64,000 bases of DNA from Flavobacterium sp. MK4S-17. Lineage in GTDB: Bacteria; Bacteroidota; Bacteroidia; Flavobacteriales; Flavobacteriaceae. The notes under the pieces are model-generated. The model was not told the DNA's origin and ran no database searches. It worked only from the letters and a program-made list of their open reading frames with translations. Position 1 is the stretch's first letter, and every line of letters begins with the position of its first letter. Shown here one piece after another: positions 1 through 8,821 of the stretch. The position numbers were made by a program, and so were the translations under genes. Location of the stretch: the NCBI RefSeq assembly GCF_009848495.1, contig NZ_WWEP01000036.1:62001-126000 (forward strand), in the 5' to 3' direction.

Positions 1-761
1 TATATACGCTGATAAAGTGTCATCCCTATAAACCAAATAGGTACTATTGTAATGAACCAGTTAAAAAAAGTGGAAAATGAAACCTGAGAAAGTGAAAGGA
101 AACTACCGGGTAATACCTCAGAAATTGCCTTCCAGCCCCCAATATGGTAATACCCTAAAGGGATACCTATACCTATAAGCCCAGCCATTAAAATTATCCA
201 CTGTACTGTGTCTGTATATATCACTGCTTTTATGCCTCCTATTGCAGTATATATAACTGCAATAACCCCCATAATTAAAATAGCACTTGTTATTGATATG
301 GAAGGGAAGGTTGCTGATGCCAGTTTTGCCCCTGCCAGAATTTGGGAACTTGTAAAACCAATATAGCCTATAAGCGAAATAATACCTGCCGTAAAAGCCA
401 CTTTTTTACCATAATGGAACGCAAGCGACTGCGGGAAAGTTAAGAACTTGTGCTGTATAGCCAAAGGGTAAACCCGGGGTATAAGTATAACCGCACTTAG
501 CCATGCACCCACCAGCCCCGTAAAAAGCATCCAACTGCCGGAAAGCCCCATTAAAAAACCAAGCCCTCCCAAACCTATTGAAAAACCACCACCTACGTCC
601 GTAGCTACTACAGACAAGCCAATATGCCCTGCCGACATATTCCTGCCACCTACATAATAATCTTCTTTAGACTTGTTCCGCTTCATAAAGTAAAAGCCGA
701 TGCCAAGCATAATTATGAGGTAAATAACAAATATTAAGAGGTCGATAATATGTATATCCAT
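1..761 (-). CDS. Sodium:solute symporter (SSS family), N-terminal part, cut by window edge
   Basis: The reading frame is open from an ATG at 761 to the left edge, so about 253 N-terminal residues are visible and the C-terminus lies outside. It begins with a membrane helix, then a basic cytoplasmic loop, then the SSS-typical stretch DYYVGGRN followed by glycine-rich helices (VATDVGGGFSIGLGG). At least six hydrophobic segments are seen. Members of this family couple Na+ influx to uptake of sugars, amino acids, vitamins or similar solutes across the inner membrane; the substrate cannot be read from this fragment. A TAnnTTTG-like -7 box at 934-941 would give a leader of roughly 165 nt, which is long for this window. 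No operon partner is visible upstream. Confidence 0.9.
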   Translation of the reverse strand, partial: MDIHIIDLLIFVIYLIIMLGIGFYFMKRNKSKEDYYVGGRNMSAGHIGLSVVATDVGGGFSIGLGGLGFLMGLSGSWMLFTGLVGAWLSAVILIPRVYPLAIQHKFLTFPQSLAFHYGKKVAFTAGIISLIGYIGFTSSQILAGAKLASATFPSISITSAILIMGVIAVIYTAIGGIKAVIYTDTVQWIILMAGLIGIGIPLGYYHIGGWKAISEVLPGSFLSLSQVSFSTFFNWFITIVPIWFIGMTLYQRI

Positions 762-1144
762 TTCTATTTTAGTTTTACATAGTTCATTATCCCCAACATG
801 GGGTATGTGTCCTAAGCGCGAAACTTTCACACTAAAATAAATGCTTATTGCTGCGGAATGTGCAACAGGATATCAGGCTGAAAGCTATGCTTGCCTGAAA
901 AGGCGGAATGCCGTAAAAACATTTTGAACTGTGCAAAGATAAAAAAGATAATTCCTACGGCTTACTATAGTTATAAAAAAATCCCCGCTGAACTTAGCGG
1001 GGGATTTCCTTACTATCTGAATTAACGTTTTTAAGGGGGCTAAAAACATCCACTAAAAATTACTTTACAAAGTTGGCATTTTTAAATATATAAGTCAATA
1101 CGAAAAAATACCTGATTTTAATTTAGCGGAAATTACCTATTCCC
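762..1144. other. 383-bp intergenic region upstream of symporter
   Basis: I find no convincing coding frame here. On the minus strand it holds a possible promoter -7 box (TATCTTTG, 934-941) for the symporter gene. It also holds the rho-independent terminator of the next gene at 979-1008. The segment 762-930 would be the symporter leader. It contains a short CCCC/GGGG hairpin at about 791-804, and GCGGAATG occurs twice (near 859 and 902). I recognise no known riboswitch in it. Confidence 0.5.
979..1008 (-). terminator. Rho-independent terminator
   Basis: The arms AATCCCCGCT and AGCGGGGGATT flank a short loop. Read on the minus strand the stem is followed by a T run. It lies about 137 nt beyond the stop codon of the secreted protein gene ending at 1145. 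Confidence 0.75.
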
Positions 1145-1579
1145 TTAATTTAGCTTATACGCATTAAGCACGTTTACCTCATAACTGTTTTTACCTAAAA
1201 ATAAATGCAGGGTTGAGCCGTCCGGAGAATACCATGCAAGGTTTATACGCGATTTGCCATCCTGAATTGATTTATGCAAACGCTCCGGGTTTTTCTCATC
1301 AATGTCGGCTTCCACACTTTTATATATATCAGGCCTTGTAATTAATAATTCATTTTTTACAAGCATCCGCTGCACTTCCTGCACAGCATCATTAAGGCCC
1401 TGTGGTGTTTGCGGAAACTTCATGGTAACATCCCTTCCATTTAACTTTAGCCATTGCTGATAAACAGGCTTGGTTGAAGCAAAATTTCCGGTTACTTTAA
1501 GCCCGGACGCACCAAAGGCCTGCGCACTCATAAATGTTGATGTAAATACAAATAAAATACTGAATACAAATCTTTTCAT
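1145..1579 (-). CDS. Small secreted hypothetical protein
   Basis: This 144-residue protein has a clear N-terminal signal peptide: a basic KR start, a hydrophobic core, and a likely cut after the AQA or FGA near residues 20-23. The mature part is soluble, with a lysine-rich middle (VEADIDEKNPERLHK). It ends with a probable beta-hairpin (STLHLFLGKNSYEVNVL). It resembles no enzyme family I recognise, and no function is assigned. The gene has its own terminator downstream, and another terminator (1651-1673) separates it from the lipoprotein gene upstream, so it is probably monocistronic. An exported periplasmic or surface location is inferred from the signal peptide. Confidence 0.75.
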   Translation of the reverse strand: MKRFVFSILFVFTSTFMSAQAFGASGLKVTGNFASTKPVYQQWLKLNGRDVTMKFPQTPQGLNDAVQEVQRMLVKNELLITRPDIYKSVEADIDEKNPERLHKSIQDGKSRINLAWYSPDGSTLHLFLGKNSYEVNVLNAYKLN

Positions 1580-1650
1580 CTTTATATTTTTTTGATTTAT
1601 ATAAAGTTAAAAAATTCAATTCGAACAGATTATAAATAAATCATAAATAA

Positions 1651-1673
1651 AAACTCTCCTTATCAGGAGAGTT
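1651..1673 (-). terminator. Rho-independent terminator
   Basis: A ten-base stem (AAACTCTCCT / AGGAGAGTTT) with a 4-nt loop and a T-rich flank lies directly after the stop codon of the lipoprotein gene at 1680. Confidence 0.8.
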
Positions 1674-1679
1674 TTTTAT

Positions 1680-2075
1680 TTAATTTACAGTAACTTTTTT
1701 GGTTATAAACTGATTGGCTCCGCTTAAAAATTTAAATTCAAGTTCACCTGTTTGTGTCGGCGTAAATTTATACTCTCTCACCAATGTTGTTTCTACGTCA
1801 TCACACTCACAGCCCGCATAAGCTACCCTGGCAGCTACTTCTTTTGGAAACAACTGTGACGTATCAAACCGTAAAAAACTTCCGCAATCATTTTCAATAT
1901 TAAAGGTTACATTAAACACTATAGGTTCATTAACGTCAACTTCTGCAGGGCCAGTTACAGCAGTAATAGCAGTATATCCTTCTGAATAGCAGTTTCTGTT
2001 ATCTTCTCCATCAATATCGCATGCGGTGAAAATCGATAGGATAAAAATAAATAAAGTAAGTTTAAAATATTTCAT
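1680..2075 (-). CDS. Small lipoprotein, hypothetical
   Basis: This 131-residue protein has a type II signal peptide: a hydrophobic stretch ending in the lipobox SIFTAC, with the lipidated cysteine at residue 19. The residues after the cysteine are acidic (DIDGED). An acidic tract just after the lipid cysteine is known in several Flavobacteriia as an export signal to the cell surface, so surface exposure is possible. Three further cysteines cluster (ENDC and GCEC), and the C-terminal half looks like a beta-sandwich. No family is recognised. It is transcribed alone and closed by its own terminator. Confidence 0.75.
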   Translation of the reverse strand: MKYFKLTLFIFILSIFTACDIDGEDNRNCYSEGYTAITAVTGPAEVDVNEPIVFNVTFNIENDCGSFLRFDTSQLFPKEVAARVAYAGCECDDVETTLVREYKFTPTQTGELEFKFLSGANQFITKKVTVN

Positions 2076-2136
2076 AGTTAATCGTTTTTATTAAGATGCA
2101 CATACACCAATATGGTTGCGCTAAAAATAATAAGGT

Positions 2137-2997
2137 TTATGACAAAATTTCTATGTTGAAAATAAAATTTTGAACAGCACCGGATGCCAGGTTTATAATA
2201 CCCTCTTTATCAGGTAAATCAACTTTACTATCAAGCCTGTCAGAATATCCGTGCCAGGGCTCAATACATATAAAAGGTGCATTAACTTTTGTCCATATAC
2301 CTAAATGCGGAAAATCTTTATAGTTAACTTTTATAAATGGAATACCCATTTTATTTATTGTTATACTTTTAGATTGAAGTGTTTTAAAAATCAGTGCATC
2401 GTTTTTAAACAAATCATAGGATAATGATACTACAGCATTTTGTCTTGGCACTTTCACTTCCCTGTCAGAAAGCAGGTCGTTTTCCAGCGGAGTACTTACC
2501 AGTTCTTCATCCTTTTCAAATTCAAGGCTGTAATCTTCAAAGCTGCCCGGAAGCGCAAACGCCGGATGTGCACCTATTGAAAACGGCATTATCTGCTCCC
2601 CATGATTAATAATTGTATAGGATACAGATAATTCAGCCGAATTTATCTTATAAGTAATATGCAATTCAAAATCAAAAGGGTAAACTTTTAGCGTTTCATC
2701 ATTTGCCTTTAGTCCAAACGTTACACTATTATCGTTCTTTTCTACTACAGTAAATTTATTATCCCTTGCAAAGCCGTGCCTGCTCATTGTATAGTTTTTG
2801 CCCTTATAGCTATAACTATTATTTTTAAGCGTGCCTACAATAGGGAATAATACAGGCGAATGCTTACCCCAAAATTCAGGATTCCCTTCCCACATATATT
2901 CCCTGCCCTTACTATCCTGTAAAGAAAAAAGTTCGGCACCCATTGTATTTATGGATGCCGTTAATTTATCATTCGATATTTTTATATTCATACTCAA
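2137..2997 (-). CDS. Aldose 1-epimerase family protein (LacX-like)
   Basis: This 286-residue protein of the galactose mutarotase fold interconverts alpha and beta anomers of aldoses, or acts on a related sugar or sugar phosphate. The catalytic set of the family is visible: His74 (SRHGFARDN), His144 (IGAHPAF) and Glu246 (CIEPWHGYSD). The length is on the short side for GalM and fits the LacX/YeaD-like branch. There is no signal peptide, so it is cytoplasmic. Its start overlaps the stop of the SRPBCC gene by four bases (ATGA), so the two are translationally coupled. The true start could also be the methionine two codons in. The sugar specificity is unknown. Confidence 0.88.
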   Translation of the reverse strand: MSMNIKISNDKLTASINTMGAELFSLQDSKGREYMWEGNPEFWGKHSPVLFPIVGTLKNNSYSYKGKNYTMSRHGFARDNKFTVVEKNDNSVTFGLKANDETLKVYPFDFELHITYKINSAELSVSYTIINHGEQIMPFSIGAHPAFALPGSFEDYSLEFEKDEELVSTPLENDLLSDREVKVPRQNAVVSLSYDLFKNDALIFKTLQSKSITINKMGIPFIKVNYKDFPHLGIWTKVNAPFICIEPWHGYSDRLDSKVDLPDKEGIINLASGAVQNFIFNIEILS

Positions 2998-3431
2998 AGT
3001 ACAATTGGCTTTTTCTCTGCCAGCTCCTTTATTTTTTGTGAAGCGGTTTCGCCAAAGGTAATACTTTCATTAAAATATTTGTCGCCTTCAGTCAGTATTG
3101 CAAAATCACCTACTTCAATACTTAGCCACGTATAGCCATTATCATCAACAGAAAGACTGTAGGTATATCCTATATTCGTTATACTCTCATCATTCCAGGA
3201 AGGCACATACAGTGAATAACGTAATTTTTTATTGAGTTCAAATTCCACTACTTTCATCCTGGAATATCCCGTCCATTCTATAATTGTAGCAGGGTGTATT
3301 TCATAATCACCAAAATCTTCGGGAAGGTCATCCCACTGCCTTATATATTCCGGCCTGGTTAAAATTTCCCAAACCCGTGTTACAGGTGCCTCAATACGTA
3401 TATTATTTTCTACAATAAGTGATTTGCTCAT
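2994..3431 (-). CDS. SRPBCC (AHSA1/polyketide cyclase-like) domain protein
   Basis: This 145-residue single-domain protein opens with the family signature RIEAPVTRVWEILTRPEYIRQW (residues about 12-33), followed by alternating beta strands and a C-terminal amphipathic helix. This helix-grip fold binds a hydrophobic ligand. Small stand-alone members are often annotated as Hsp90 co-chaperone-like or 'SRPBCC' proteins without known substrate. It precedes and overlaps the epimerase gene, indicating a two-gene operon, but that pairing does not reveal a pathway. Confidence 0.85.
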   Translation of the reverse strand: MSKSLIVENNIRIEAPVTRVWEILTRPEYIRQWDDLPEDFGDYEIHPATIIEWTGYSRMKVVEFELNKKLRYSLYVPSWNDESITNIGYTYSLSVDDNGYTWLSIEVGDFAILTEGDKYFNESITFGETASQKIKELAEKKPIVL

Positions 3432-3510
3432 AATACTTTAATTTAATTACATTAAAGTTAGCTATACACATTTTTATACAAAAAGCTTTTAACGTCACTT
3501 TATAAAACTA

Positions 3511-3536
3511 TAAAAGCAGCCGATTTGGCTGCTTTA
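3511..3536 (-). terminator. Rho-independent terminator
   Basis: The stem TAAAGCAGCC / GGCTGCTTTA with a short loop lies 20 nt beyond the stop codon of the FN3 lipoprotein gene. Confidence 0.8.
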
Positions 3537-3555
3537 TAATATTATGAAATAGTAG

Positions 3556-4521
3556 TTACGGGTTAATTTCCTTTTTAACCCATGCTGTTTTGTTGCCATT
3601 AGCACAAACACCCCTAACATAAAAATCATAATCAAACCATACACTTACAGTATAGGTGGCAGAATTTGTAATATTGCCGTTTGAAAGTGTAGCCTGATTA
3701 ATATCTTCTCCTTTTTTTACCAAAGCATATTGAAACTGCAGTTCCCCATTACCCTGCCATGAAAAATATACAAAGCGCGTCTGGCTGTCTACATAGGTGT
3801 AATGTGGCTGAATATCAGAAGGCTCAAAACACATGTTTTGTGTATATTCCGCATAATAAGTAAAGGGGCCTTCCCAATCGCCAAAGCCAATATTATTGGA
3901 GCAAAAAGCCCTTACATAAAAATCATATAGCTGCCCTCCAACCATAGCTGCATCAGTGTAATATAATTCATTAGGGGCGGCATTTACAGTTGCAACAGTA
4001 CCATTTCCTAAGGCAAAACCCTGCTGCCCATATTGTACCTGGAAATTTGAAGCCTGTTCACCATAATAATACCAGCTTACTGTTCCACCTGCAACCTGTA
4101 GGTTAGTAGGTGTTGCACAAAACTCAGTTATAGTAACATATTTAGGCCCAAACCAACGGCTTTTGTTGGTATCTGAACATGCTGACCTGGCATATAACAA
4201 ATATTCACCGGGTGCTATATTTCCATATAAATTAATTGAACCCTGCGCCGATGCGAAAGTAAAGAATATCCCTACATCAGGAGAGCTGGCACCAGCATTT
4301 ACCGGAACCATGGAAATATCAAAATAAACAGCGTCAACTGCCGAGATGTTAATGTTCAGTTTAGAATTAACCTGTTCAGCTTCAAGCGAGGTAATTTTCG
4401 CACATGAATCAACCGGATCAGAATCCCCGCTGTTGCACCCATAACTCAAGGCAAGCAAACCGATAAACAGCATTAAATGATGTAATTTTTTAAGCATAAA
4501 AGATTTTTTAATTTTTAGCAA
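3556..4521 (-). CDS. Lipoprotein with three fibronectin type III-like modules
   Basis: The 321-residue reading frame has a lipobox ALSYGC (Cys29 from the first Met). A start at Met9 (position 4497) would give a more typical signal peptide. After the cysteine come three modules of about 90 residues, each opening with a Cys (CAKIT, CATPTNL, CFEPSDI). Each closes with a related Y-x-x-Y-x-R-x-x-C motif (LLYARSAC, DFYVRAFC, DFYVRGVC) and a Trp a few residues on. The same Cys-initiated FN3 style builds the two giant T9SS proteins at 25-38 kb. It is therefore a probable envelope-anchored binding or structural protein; the ligand is unknown. Confidence 0.8.
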   Translation of the reverse strand: MLKIKKSFMLKKLHHLMLFIGLLALSYGCNSGDSDPVDSCAKITSLEAEQVNSKLNINISAVDAVYFDISMVPVNAGASSPDVGIFFTFASAQGSINLYGNIAPGEYLLYARSACSDTNKSRWFGPKYVTITEFCATPTNLQVAGGTVSWYYYGEQASNFQVQYGQQGFALGNGTVATVNAAPNELYYTDAAMVGGQLYDFYVRAFCSNNIGFGDWEGPFTYYAEYTQNMCFEPSDIQPHYTYVDSQTRFVYFSWQGNGELQFQYALVKKGEDINQATLSNGNITNSATYTVSVWFDYDFYVRGVCANGNKTAWVKKEINP

Positions 4522-4684
4522 TTATACTAAAAATAATTATCAATAGGCTTTCGAAAATCAAAATAAAATTGAAAGATTTTAGTTACAAATTATAACTTAA
4601 CCAAAAGTTATTTATTCATAAATAGTTATTAGGCAATCAATTAAATTATGAAATTTACAAGTGTAATTTATAAAACTTACTATT

Positions 4685-4927
4685 ATGAAACTATTATACT
4701 TTTTTATCGTGTTGAGTTTTTTACTTTTTGGCAGCTACCTTGTAATGAACGACTTTAATTTTGATAATGCCACTTTCAGCAATTACCTTATTAAAGCACT
4801 ATTTATAATCCTACTGTTATTTCTTGCCATACTGGGCGGGGGATTTTTAATGACTATGAAAAAGAAGAAGAACTATAAAGGCATAATGACTATTCGCCAA
4901 TATTATCAATATAAAAGTGCCCGATAA
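4685..4927 (+). CDS. Small two-helix membrane protein
   Basis: This 80-residue protein has two predicted membrane segments (about residues 2-22 and 36-57). A polar loop with several Asn and Asp joins them, and a strongly basic C-terminal tail (KKKKN...YKSAR) follows that should face the cytoplasm. No family is recognised. It stands alone between the divergent lipoprotein gene and the convergent clpB gene, and its stop is followed within 3 nt by a strong terminator. Support for it being real is the long frame, the coherent membrane topology and the tight terminator. Confidence 0.65.
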   Translation: MKLLYFFIVLSFLLFGSYLVMNDFNFDNATFSNYLIKALFIILLLFLAILGGGFLMTMKKKKNYKGIMTIRQYYQYKSAR

Positions 4928-4954
4928 AAAAAGCCGCTTAAAGCGGCTTTTTTT
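4927..4954. terminator. Bidirectional terminator
   Basis: A GC-rich stem (AAGCCGCTT / AAGCGGCTT) has A runs on the left and T runs on the right. It can end both the small membrane protein gene on the plus strand and clpB on the minus strand. Confidence 0.85.
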
Positions 4955-4972
4955 ATCTATTCATTTATTTAA

Positions 4973-7582
4973 TTATTCTCCTTCTGTTAAACTACCCTCG
5001 TTGCGGAACACCAAATGTCCGTCAAAACTATCAAGTAATATAATGCTGTCTGTAGTTATTTTTCCGGCAAGTATCTGCTTGCTAAGCTCGTTCATAACCT
5101 CTTTCTGAATTACCCTTTTTACAGGCCTTGCCCCAAAATCAGGATCATATCCTCGTTTTGAAAGATAATCAATCGCTTCAGGTGTGGCATCAAGTGTTAT
5201 GTTTTGCTGTGCAAGTAGTTTAGTAACCGATTTTAGCTGCAAGCCTACTATCTCCTTAATATTTTCAGAAGAAAGCGGGGTAAACATTACAATATCATCA
5301 ATACGGTTTATAAACTCCGGCCTCACAGTTTGTTTTAATAATCCAAGCACCTCGTTTTTGGCAGCCTCAGTAGCAGCTTCAATATTCCCTTTCAGGTTAT
5401 CAAACTTTTCCTGAATAATACTGCTGCCCATATTGGAAGTCATGATGATGATAGTATTTTTAAAATCTGCCAGGCGTCCTTTATTATCGGTCAGCCTGCC
5501 TTCATCAAGAACCTGCAACAGTATATTGAAGGTATCAGGATGCGCCTTTTCAATTTCATCCAGCAATACTACCGAATAAGGTTTTCTCCTTACCGCTTCG
5601 GTTAACTGTCCGCCTTCGTCATACCCCACATATCCCGGAGGCGCACCCACAAGTCGGCTCACGCTGTGCCTTTCCTGATATTCGCTCATGTCAATTCGTG
5701 TCATGGCATTTTCATCGTCAAACAAATAGCTTGCTAGGGCTTTTGCCAACTCGGTTTTACCCACACCGGTTGTACCCAGGAAAAGAAAAGAGCCTATAGG
5801 TTTTTTCTGGTCCTGTAGGCCGGCGCGGCTACGCCTCACGGCATCGCTCACAGCCTGTATGGCTTCCTCCTGCCCTACTACACGCTTATGCAGCTCTTCT
5901 TCAAGGTTCAAAAGTTTTTCACGCTCGCTTTGCAGCATTTTGGTTACAGGTATTCCTGTCCATTTAGCCACAACCTCTGCAATATCCTCACTGGTTACTT
6001 CTTCCTTAATAAGGCTTTCCCCTTTTTGGCTTTCCTGTAGCTGCTTTTGCATTTCATCAAGCTTTTCCTGGGCTTCCTTAATTTTTCCGTAGCGCAGTTC
6101 AGCTACCTTACCATAATCACCTTCACGTTCGGCACGTTCAGCTTCCAGTTTATAATTCTCAATTTCGGTTTTAAATGTTTGGATATTATCTACAATATCC
6201 TTTTCGCTTTTCCACCGTGCATATATTTCATTTCTTTCCTCCTTAAGATTAGCAAGTTCTAAACCGAGTGATTTAAGCTTCACCTCATCATTTTCACGCT
6301 TAATGGCCTCAATTTCAATTTCAAGCTGCATTATCTTCCTGTCCAGCACATCCAGTTCCTCCGGTTTGGAGTTTATTTCCATACGTAGTTTACTGGCAGC
6401 CTCGTCCATAAGGTCTATTGCCTTATCCGGCAGGAACCTGTTGGTAATATAGCGTTGTGAAAGCTCAACAGCGGCAATAATGGCATCATCTTTAATGCGA
6501 ACCTGGTGGTGCGTTTCATATTTTTCCTTGATACCCCGAAGTATGGAAATAGCGCTTTCGGTATCCGGTTCATCTACCATTACTTTCTGAAAACGCCTTT
6601 CCAGTGCTTTATCCTTTTCAAAATACTTTTGATATTCATCAAGGGTTGTGGCACCTATGGCACGAAGTTCACCACGGGCAAGTGCAGGCTTTAATATATT
6701 AGCTGCGTCCATTGCGCCTTCACCGCCACCGGCACCCACAAGGGTATGTATCTCGTCTATAAACAATACTATATCGCCCTCTGCCGAGGTTACTTCCTTA
6801 ACAACTGATTTTAAACGTTCCTCAAATTCACCTTTGTATTTGGCACCTGCAATAAGCGCCCCCATATCAAGCGAATACACAATTTTATTTTTCAGGTTTT
6901 CAGGAACGTCACCCTGAATAATGCGGTGCGCTAAACCTTCGGCTATAGCTGTTTTACCCACACCGGGCTCACCTACCAGCATAGGGTTGTTTTTTGTACG
7001 GCGGGAAAGTATTTGCAATACCCTCCTTATTTCCTCATCACGTCCTATAACAGGATCCAGTTTCCCGTCATTGGCAAGCTGGTTAAGGTTCTTGGCATAT
7101 TTATTCAGGGAATTATAGGTTTCCTCGGCACTGGCACTGGTTACCCTTTCCCCTTTACGAAGCTCTTCAATAGCTGATTTCAAGCCTTTTTCGGTAACGC
7201 CCTGGTCTTTTAATATTTGGGCAACCTTGCTTTTTGACGCAAAAATAGCAAGCAGTAAATGTTCAATAGAAACAAACTCATCGTTCATTTTACGGGCAAT
7301 GTTGGAAGCCTCGTTTAGCGAAGCCCCTGCCTCACGGGATAAGGTCATATCTCCTCCTGAAACTTTAGGAAAGCTTTGCAGTGTACTGTCCAGTACCTGC
7401 TGAAAAAGGCCCACATTTACATTCAGTTTTTTCAACAGGAATGGTGTTACATTTTCATCTACCTCCAGTATTGCTTTTACAATATGTTCGTTTTCTATTT
7501 GCTGATGGCCATAGCTTTGGGCTATTTGCTGTGCCCTTTGTATGGCTTCCTGAGATTTTATAGTAAAATTGGCAAAATTCAT
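4973..7582 (-). CDS. clpB: ATP-dependent disaggregase ClpB
   Basis: This 869-residue Hsp100 chaperone pulls polypeptides out of aggregates together with DnaK. The order is: Clp_N repeats (residues 1-145); a first AAA+ module with Walker A GEPGVGKT at 204-211 and Walker B FIDEIH near 275; a long coiled-coil middle domain (about 400-530, rich in Glu/Lys/Leu), which distinguishes ClpB from ClpA and ClpC; and a second AAA+ module with Walker A GTTGVGKT near 602 and [13 protein letters not shown] near 672. The length matches the family. It diverges from ytxJ across a 129-bp region that holds a 17-bp inverted repeat (7643-7695), a likely shared control element for stress induction. Confidence 0.98.
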   Translation of the reverse strand: MNFANFTIKSQEAIQRAQQIAQSYGHQQIENEHIVKAILEVDENVTPFLLKKLNVNVGLFQQVLDSTLQSFPKVSGGDMTLSREAGASLNEASNIARKMNDEFVSIEHLLLAIFASKSKVAQILKDQGVTEKGLKSAIEELRKGERVTSASAEETYNSLNKYAKNLNQLANDGKLDPVIGRDEEIRRVLQILSRRTKNNPMLVGEPGVGKTAIAEGLAHRIIQGDVPENLKNKIVYSLDMGALIAGAKYKGEFEERLKSVVKEVTSAEGDIVLFIDEIHTLVGAGGGEGAMDAANILKPALARGELRAIGATTLDEYQKYFEKDKALERRFQKVMVDEPDTESAISILRGIKEKYETHHQVRIKDDAIIAAVELSQRYITNRFLPDKAIDLMDEAASKLRMEINSKPEELDVLDRKIMQLEIEIEAIKRENDEVKLKSLGLELANLKEERNEIYARWKSEKDIVDNIQTFKTEIENYKLEAERAEREGDYGKVAELRYGKIKEAQEKLDEMQKQLQESQKGESLIKEEVTSEDIAEVVAKWTGIPVTKMLQSEREKLLNLEEELHKRVVGQEEAIQAVSDAVRRSRAGLQDQKKPIGSFLFLGTTGVGKTELAKALASYLFDDENAMTRIDMSEYQERHSVSRLVGAPPGYVGYDEGGQLTEAVRRKPYSVVLLDEIEKAHPDTFNILLQVLDEGRLTDNKGRLADFKNTIIIMTSNMGSSIIQEKFDNLKGNIEAATEAAKNEVLGLLKQTVRPEFINRIDDIVMFTPLSSENIKEIVGLQLKSVTKLLAQQNITLDATPEAIDYLSKRGYDPDFGARPVKRVIQKEVMNELSKQILAGKITTDSIILLDSFDGHLVFRNEGSLTEGE

Positions 7583-7642
7583 AATCTTATTTATTTAAAT
7601 TTGATAAGGATATTTCAATTTATATTCCACTAAGTAAAATCC

Positions 7643-7695
7643 GACAAAATGACCGCTATATTGTTTATTTCTAAATTAATAGCAGCCATTTTGTC
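7643..7695. promoter_or_regulatory. Imperfect 17-bp inverted repeat between clpB and ytxJ
   Basis: The left arm (7643-7659, GACAAAATGACCGCTAT) and right arm (7679-7695, ATAGCAGCCATTTTGTC) match at 15 of 17 positions when one is reverse-complemented, with 19 nt between them. Each divergent gene therefore has the same element, ATAGC-N3-CATTTTGTC, on its own sense strand. It is either a single large operator or two copies of one promoter or activator site. No ordinary TAnnTTTG promoter box is obvious for clpB, which suggests non-standard (stress) control. Confidence 0.6.
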
Positions 7696-7711
7696 TTCTT
7701 AAAATAACAAT

Positions 7712-8104
7712 ATGGGCTTTTTAGATAAAATGTTCGGAAACAATGACAGTAAAGTTAGCCATTCAGCTACAATAAAATGGAACGCTTTAACAGAAATGCA
7801 ACAACTTGAAACAATAGAAAATGAGTCGGAGCAATTACCGGTACTTATTTTTAAGCACAGCACACGCTGCGGGATAAGCAATATGGTATTGCGGAATTTT
7901 GAAAAAGAATATGCTATTGAGGAAAATAGTGTTAAGCCTTATTTTTTAGACCTTTTGGAGCATAGGGACATCTCTAATGCGATAGCCGAAAGATTCGGAG
8001 TTACACACCAATCTCCCCAAGTACTGCTAATTAAAAACGGTAAAGCGGTTTATGATGCTTCACACAGCGATATTGAGGCGGAAAAATTAAGTGATAAATT
8101 ATAG
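7712..8104 (+). CDS. ytxJ: Bacillithiol system redox-active protein YtxJ
   Basis: This 130-residue thioredoxin-fold protein carries the single-cysteine active site TRCGIS (Cys53), preceded by the family motif LIFKHS. A later cis-proline segment reads HQSPQVLLIKNGKAVYDASHSDI. YtxJ (DUF2847) is associated with bacillithiol chemistry, probably as a monothiol bacilliredoxin acting on protein-bacillithiol mixed disulfides. Its presence implies this organism makes or uses bacillithiol. It is divergent from clpB and shares the inverted repeat upstream, which links it to protein-stress control. Confidence 0.9.
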   Translation: MGFLDKMFGNNDSKVSHSATIKWNALTEMQQLETIENESEQLPVLIFKHSTRCGISNMVLRNFEKEYAIEENSVKPYFLDLLEHRDISNAIAERFGVTHQSPQVLLIKNGKAVYDASHSDIEAEKLSDKL

Positions 8105-8130
8105 CTTGAATATAATTATTTTGATAAAAA

Positions 8131-8159
8131 AAAGCCTGTTACTAACTGTAACAGGCTTT
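8131..8159. terminator. Bidirectional terminator
   Basis: The stem AAAGCCTGTTA / TAACAGGCTTT has a short loop, with A and T runs outside. It lies between convergent ytxJ and the 59-residue membrane protein gene. Confidence 0.85.
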
Positions 8160-8182
8160 CTTAAATAACTCAAATTACAACG

Positions 8183-8362
8183 TTAACTTTTTGCAGCCTT
8201 ATATTTATCATAAAAATACATAGGTAAAAAACCAATGTCTAATAATATAAAACCAGTCAGCATCATAACACTGGCTCCCGGCCAATGCATTAATTTAAAA
8301 ATAAAGCCAGTGCTAAGTGTAAAGGTGGCAAGAAAACCAATTAAATAAATTGCTCGTTTCAT
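8183..8362 (-). CDS. 59-residue membrane protein with IFKLMHWP motif
   Basis: The frame runs from an ATG at 8362 to a TAA at 8183 and is only 59 codons long. The product has two membrane helices joined by a short turn, and the motif IFKLMHWPGAS falls at the end of the first helix. It aligns without gaps to the C-terminal half of the protein encoded immediately upstream, at about 28 of 54 identical residues, so it is a stand-alone paralogue of that domain. The spacing of 21 nt after the upstream stop marks it as the third gene of the padR operon. The FK-x-x-H-W/F motif recalls the first helix of GldL-type T9SS motor proteins, but the function here is unknown. Confidence 0.75.
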   Translation of the reverse strand: MKRAIYLIGFLATFTLSTGFIFKLMHWPGASVMMLTGFILLDIGFLPMYFYDKYKAAKS

Positions 8363-8383
8363 GATTGAATGATTATTAAGTGA

Positions 8384-8821
8384 TTAATGATTACTATATT
8401 GTTTTTCCATTGAATTTTTATACCAGTGATAAAAAAACAAAGGCAAAAAGGTAAAGTTAAATGTTATAAAACCTAATACTATAAGTATACTTGCTACAGG
8501 CCAGTGCATAATTTTAAATATACTGCCTGTACTGATAAAAAAACCTGTAAGATATCCTGTTATATAAAGTACTCTTTTACGTTTAAGCTTGCTTTGCAAG
8601 CTAACCATTATAAATGTTTGATGTTGTATCCGACCAATAGCATACTGCCCCCCAAATTTTTGCACAGCCTCCTGGTAAGCTGACTCAAAACTATTAAAAT
8701 TATCATTTTCTATATAAGTACATATATGGTCTAAAAGGTCTTCCTTGAGTTCGGGCTCAATAATGCCATAAAAATCCAGGTTATTGGATATATATTCAAT
8801 ATTATCTTCCGTCAGTTGCAT
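8384..8821 (-). CDS. HAAS-like domain membrane protein, PadR partner
   Basis: This 145-residue protein has two parts. Residues 1-70 form a small soluble helical domain with LKEDLLDHICTYIE and 'F..AY.EAV.KFGG', like the HAAS/DUF1700-type domains that accompany PadR regulators. Residues about 84-140 hold two membrane helices with IFKIMHWP. It overlaps the padR gene by 20 nt, a tight translational coupling. In many Firmicutes and Bacteroidota, PadR plus a HAAS membrane protein form a regulator and membrane effector or anti-regulator pair; that role is inferred here. The C-terminal two-helix unit is duplicated as the separate 59-residue gene downstream. Confidence 0.8.
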   Translation of the reverse strand: MQLTEDNIEYISNNLDFYGIIEPELKEDLLDHICTYIENDNFNSFESAYQEAVQKFGGQYAIGRIQHQTFIMVSLQSKLKRKRVLYITGYLTGFFISTGSIFKIMHWPVASILIVLGFITFNFTFLPLFFYHWYKNSMEKQYSNH

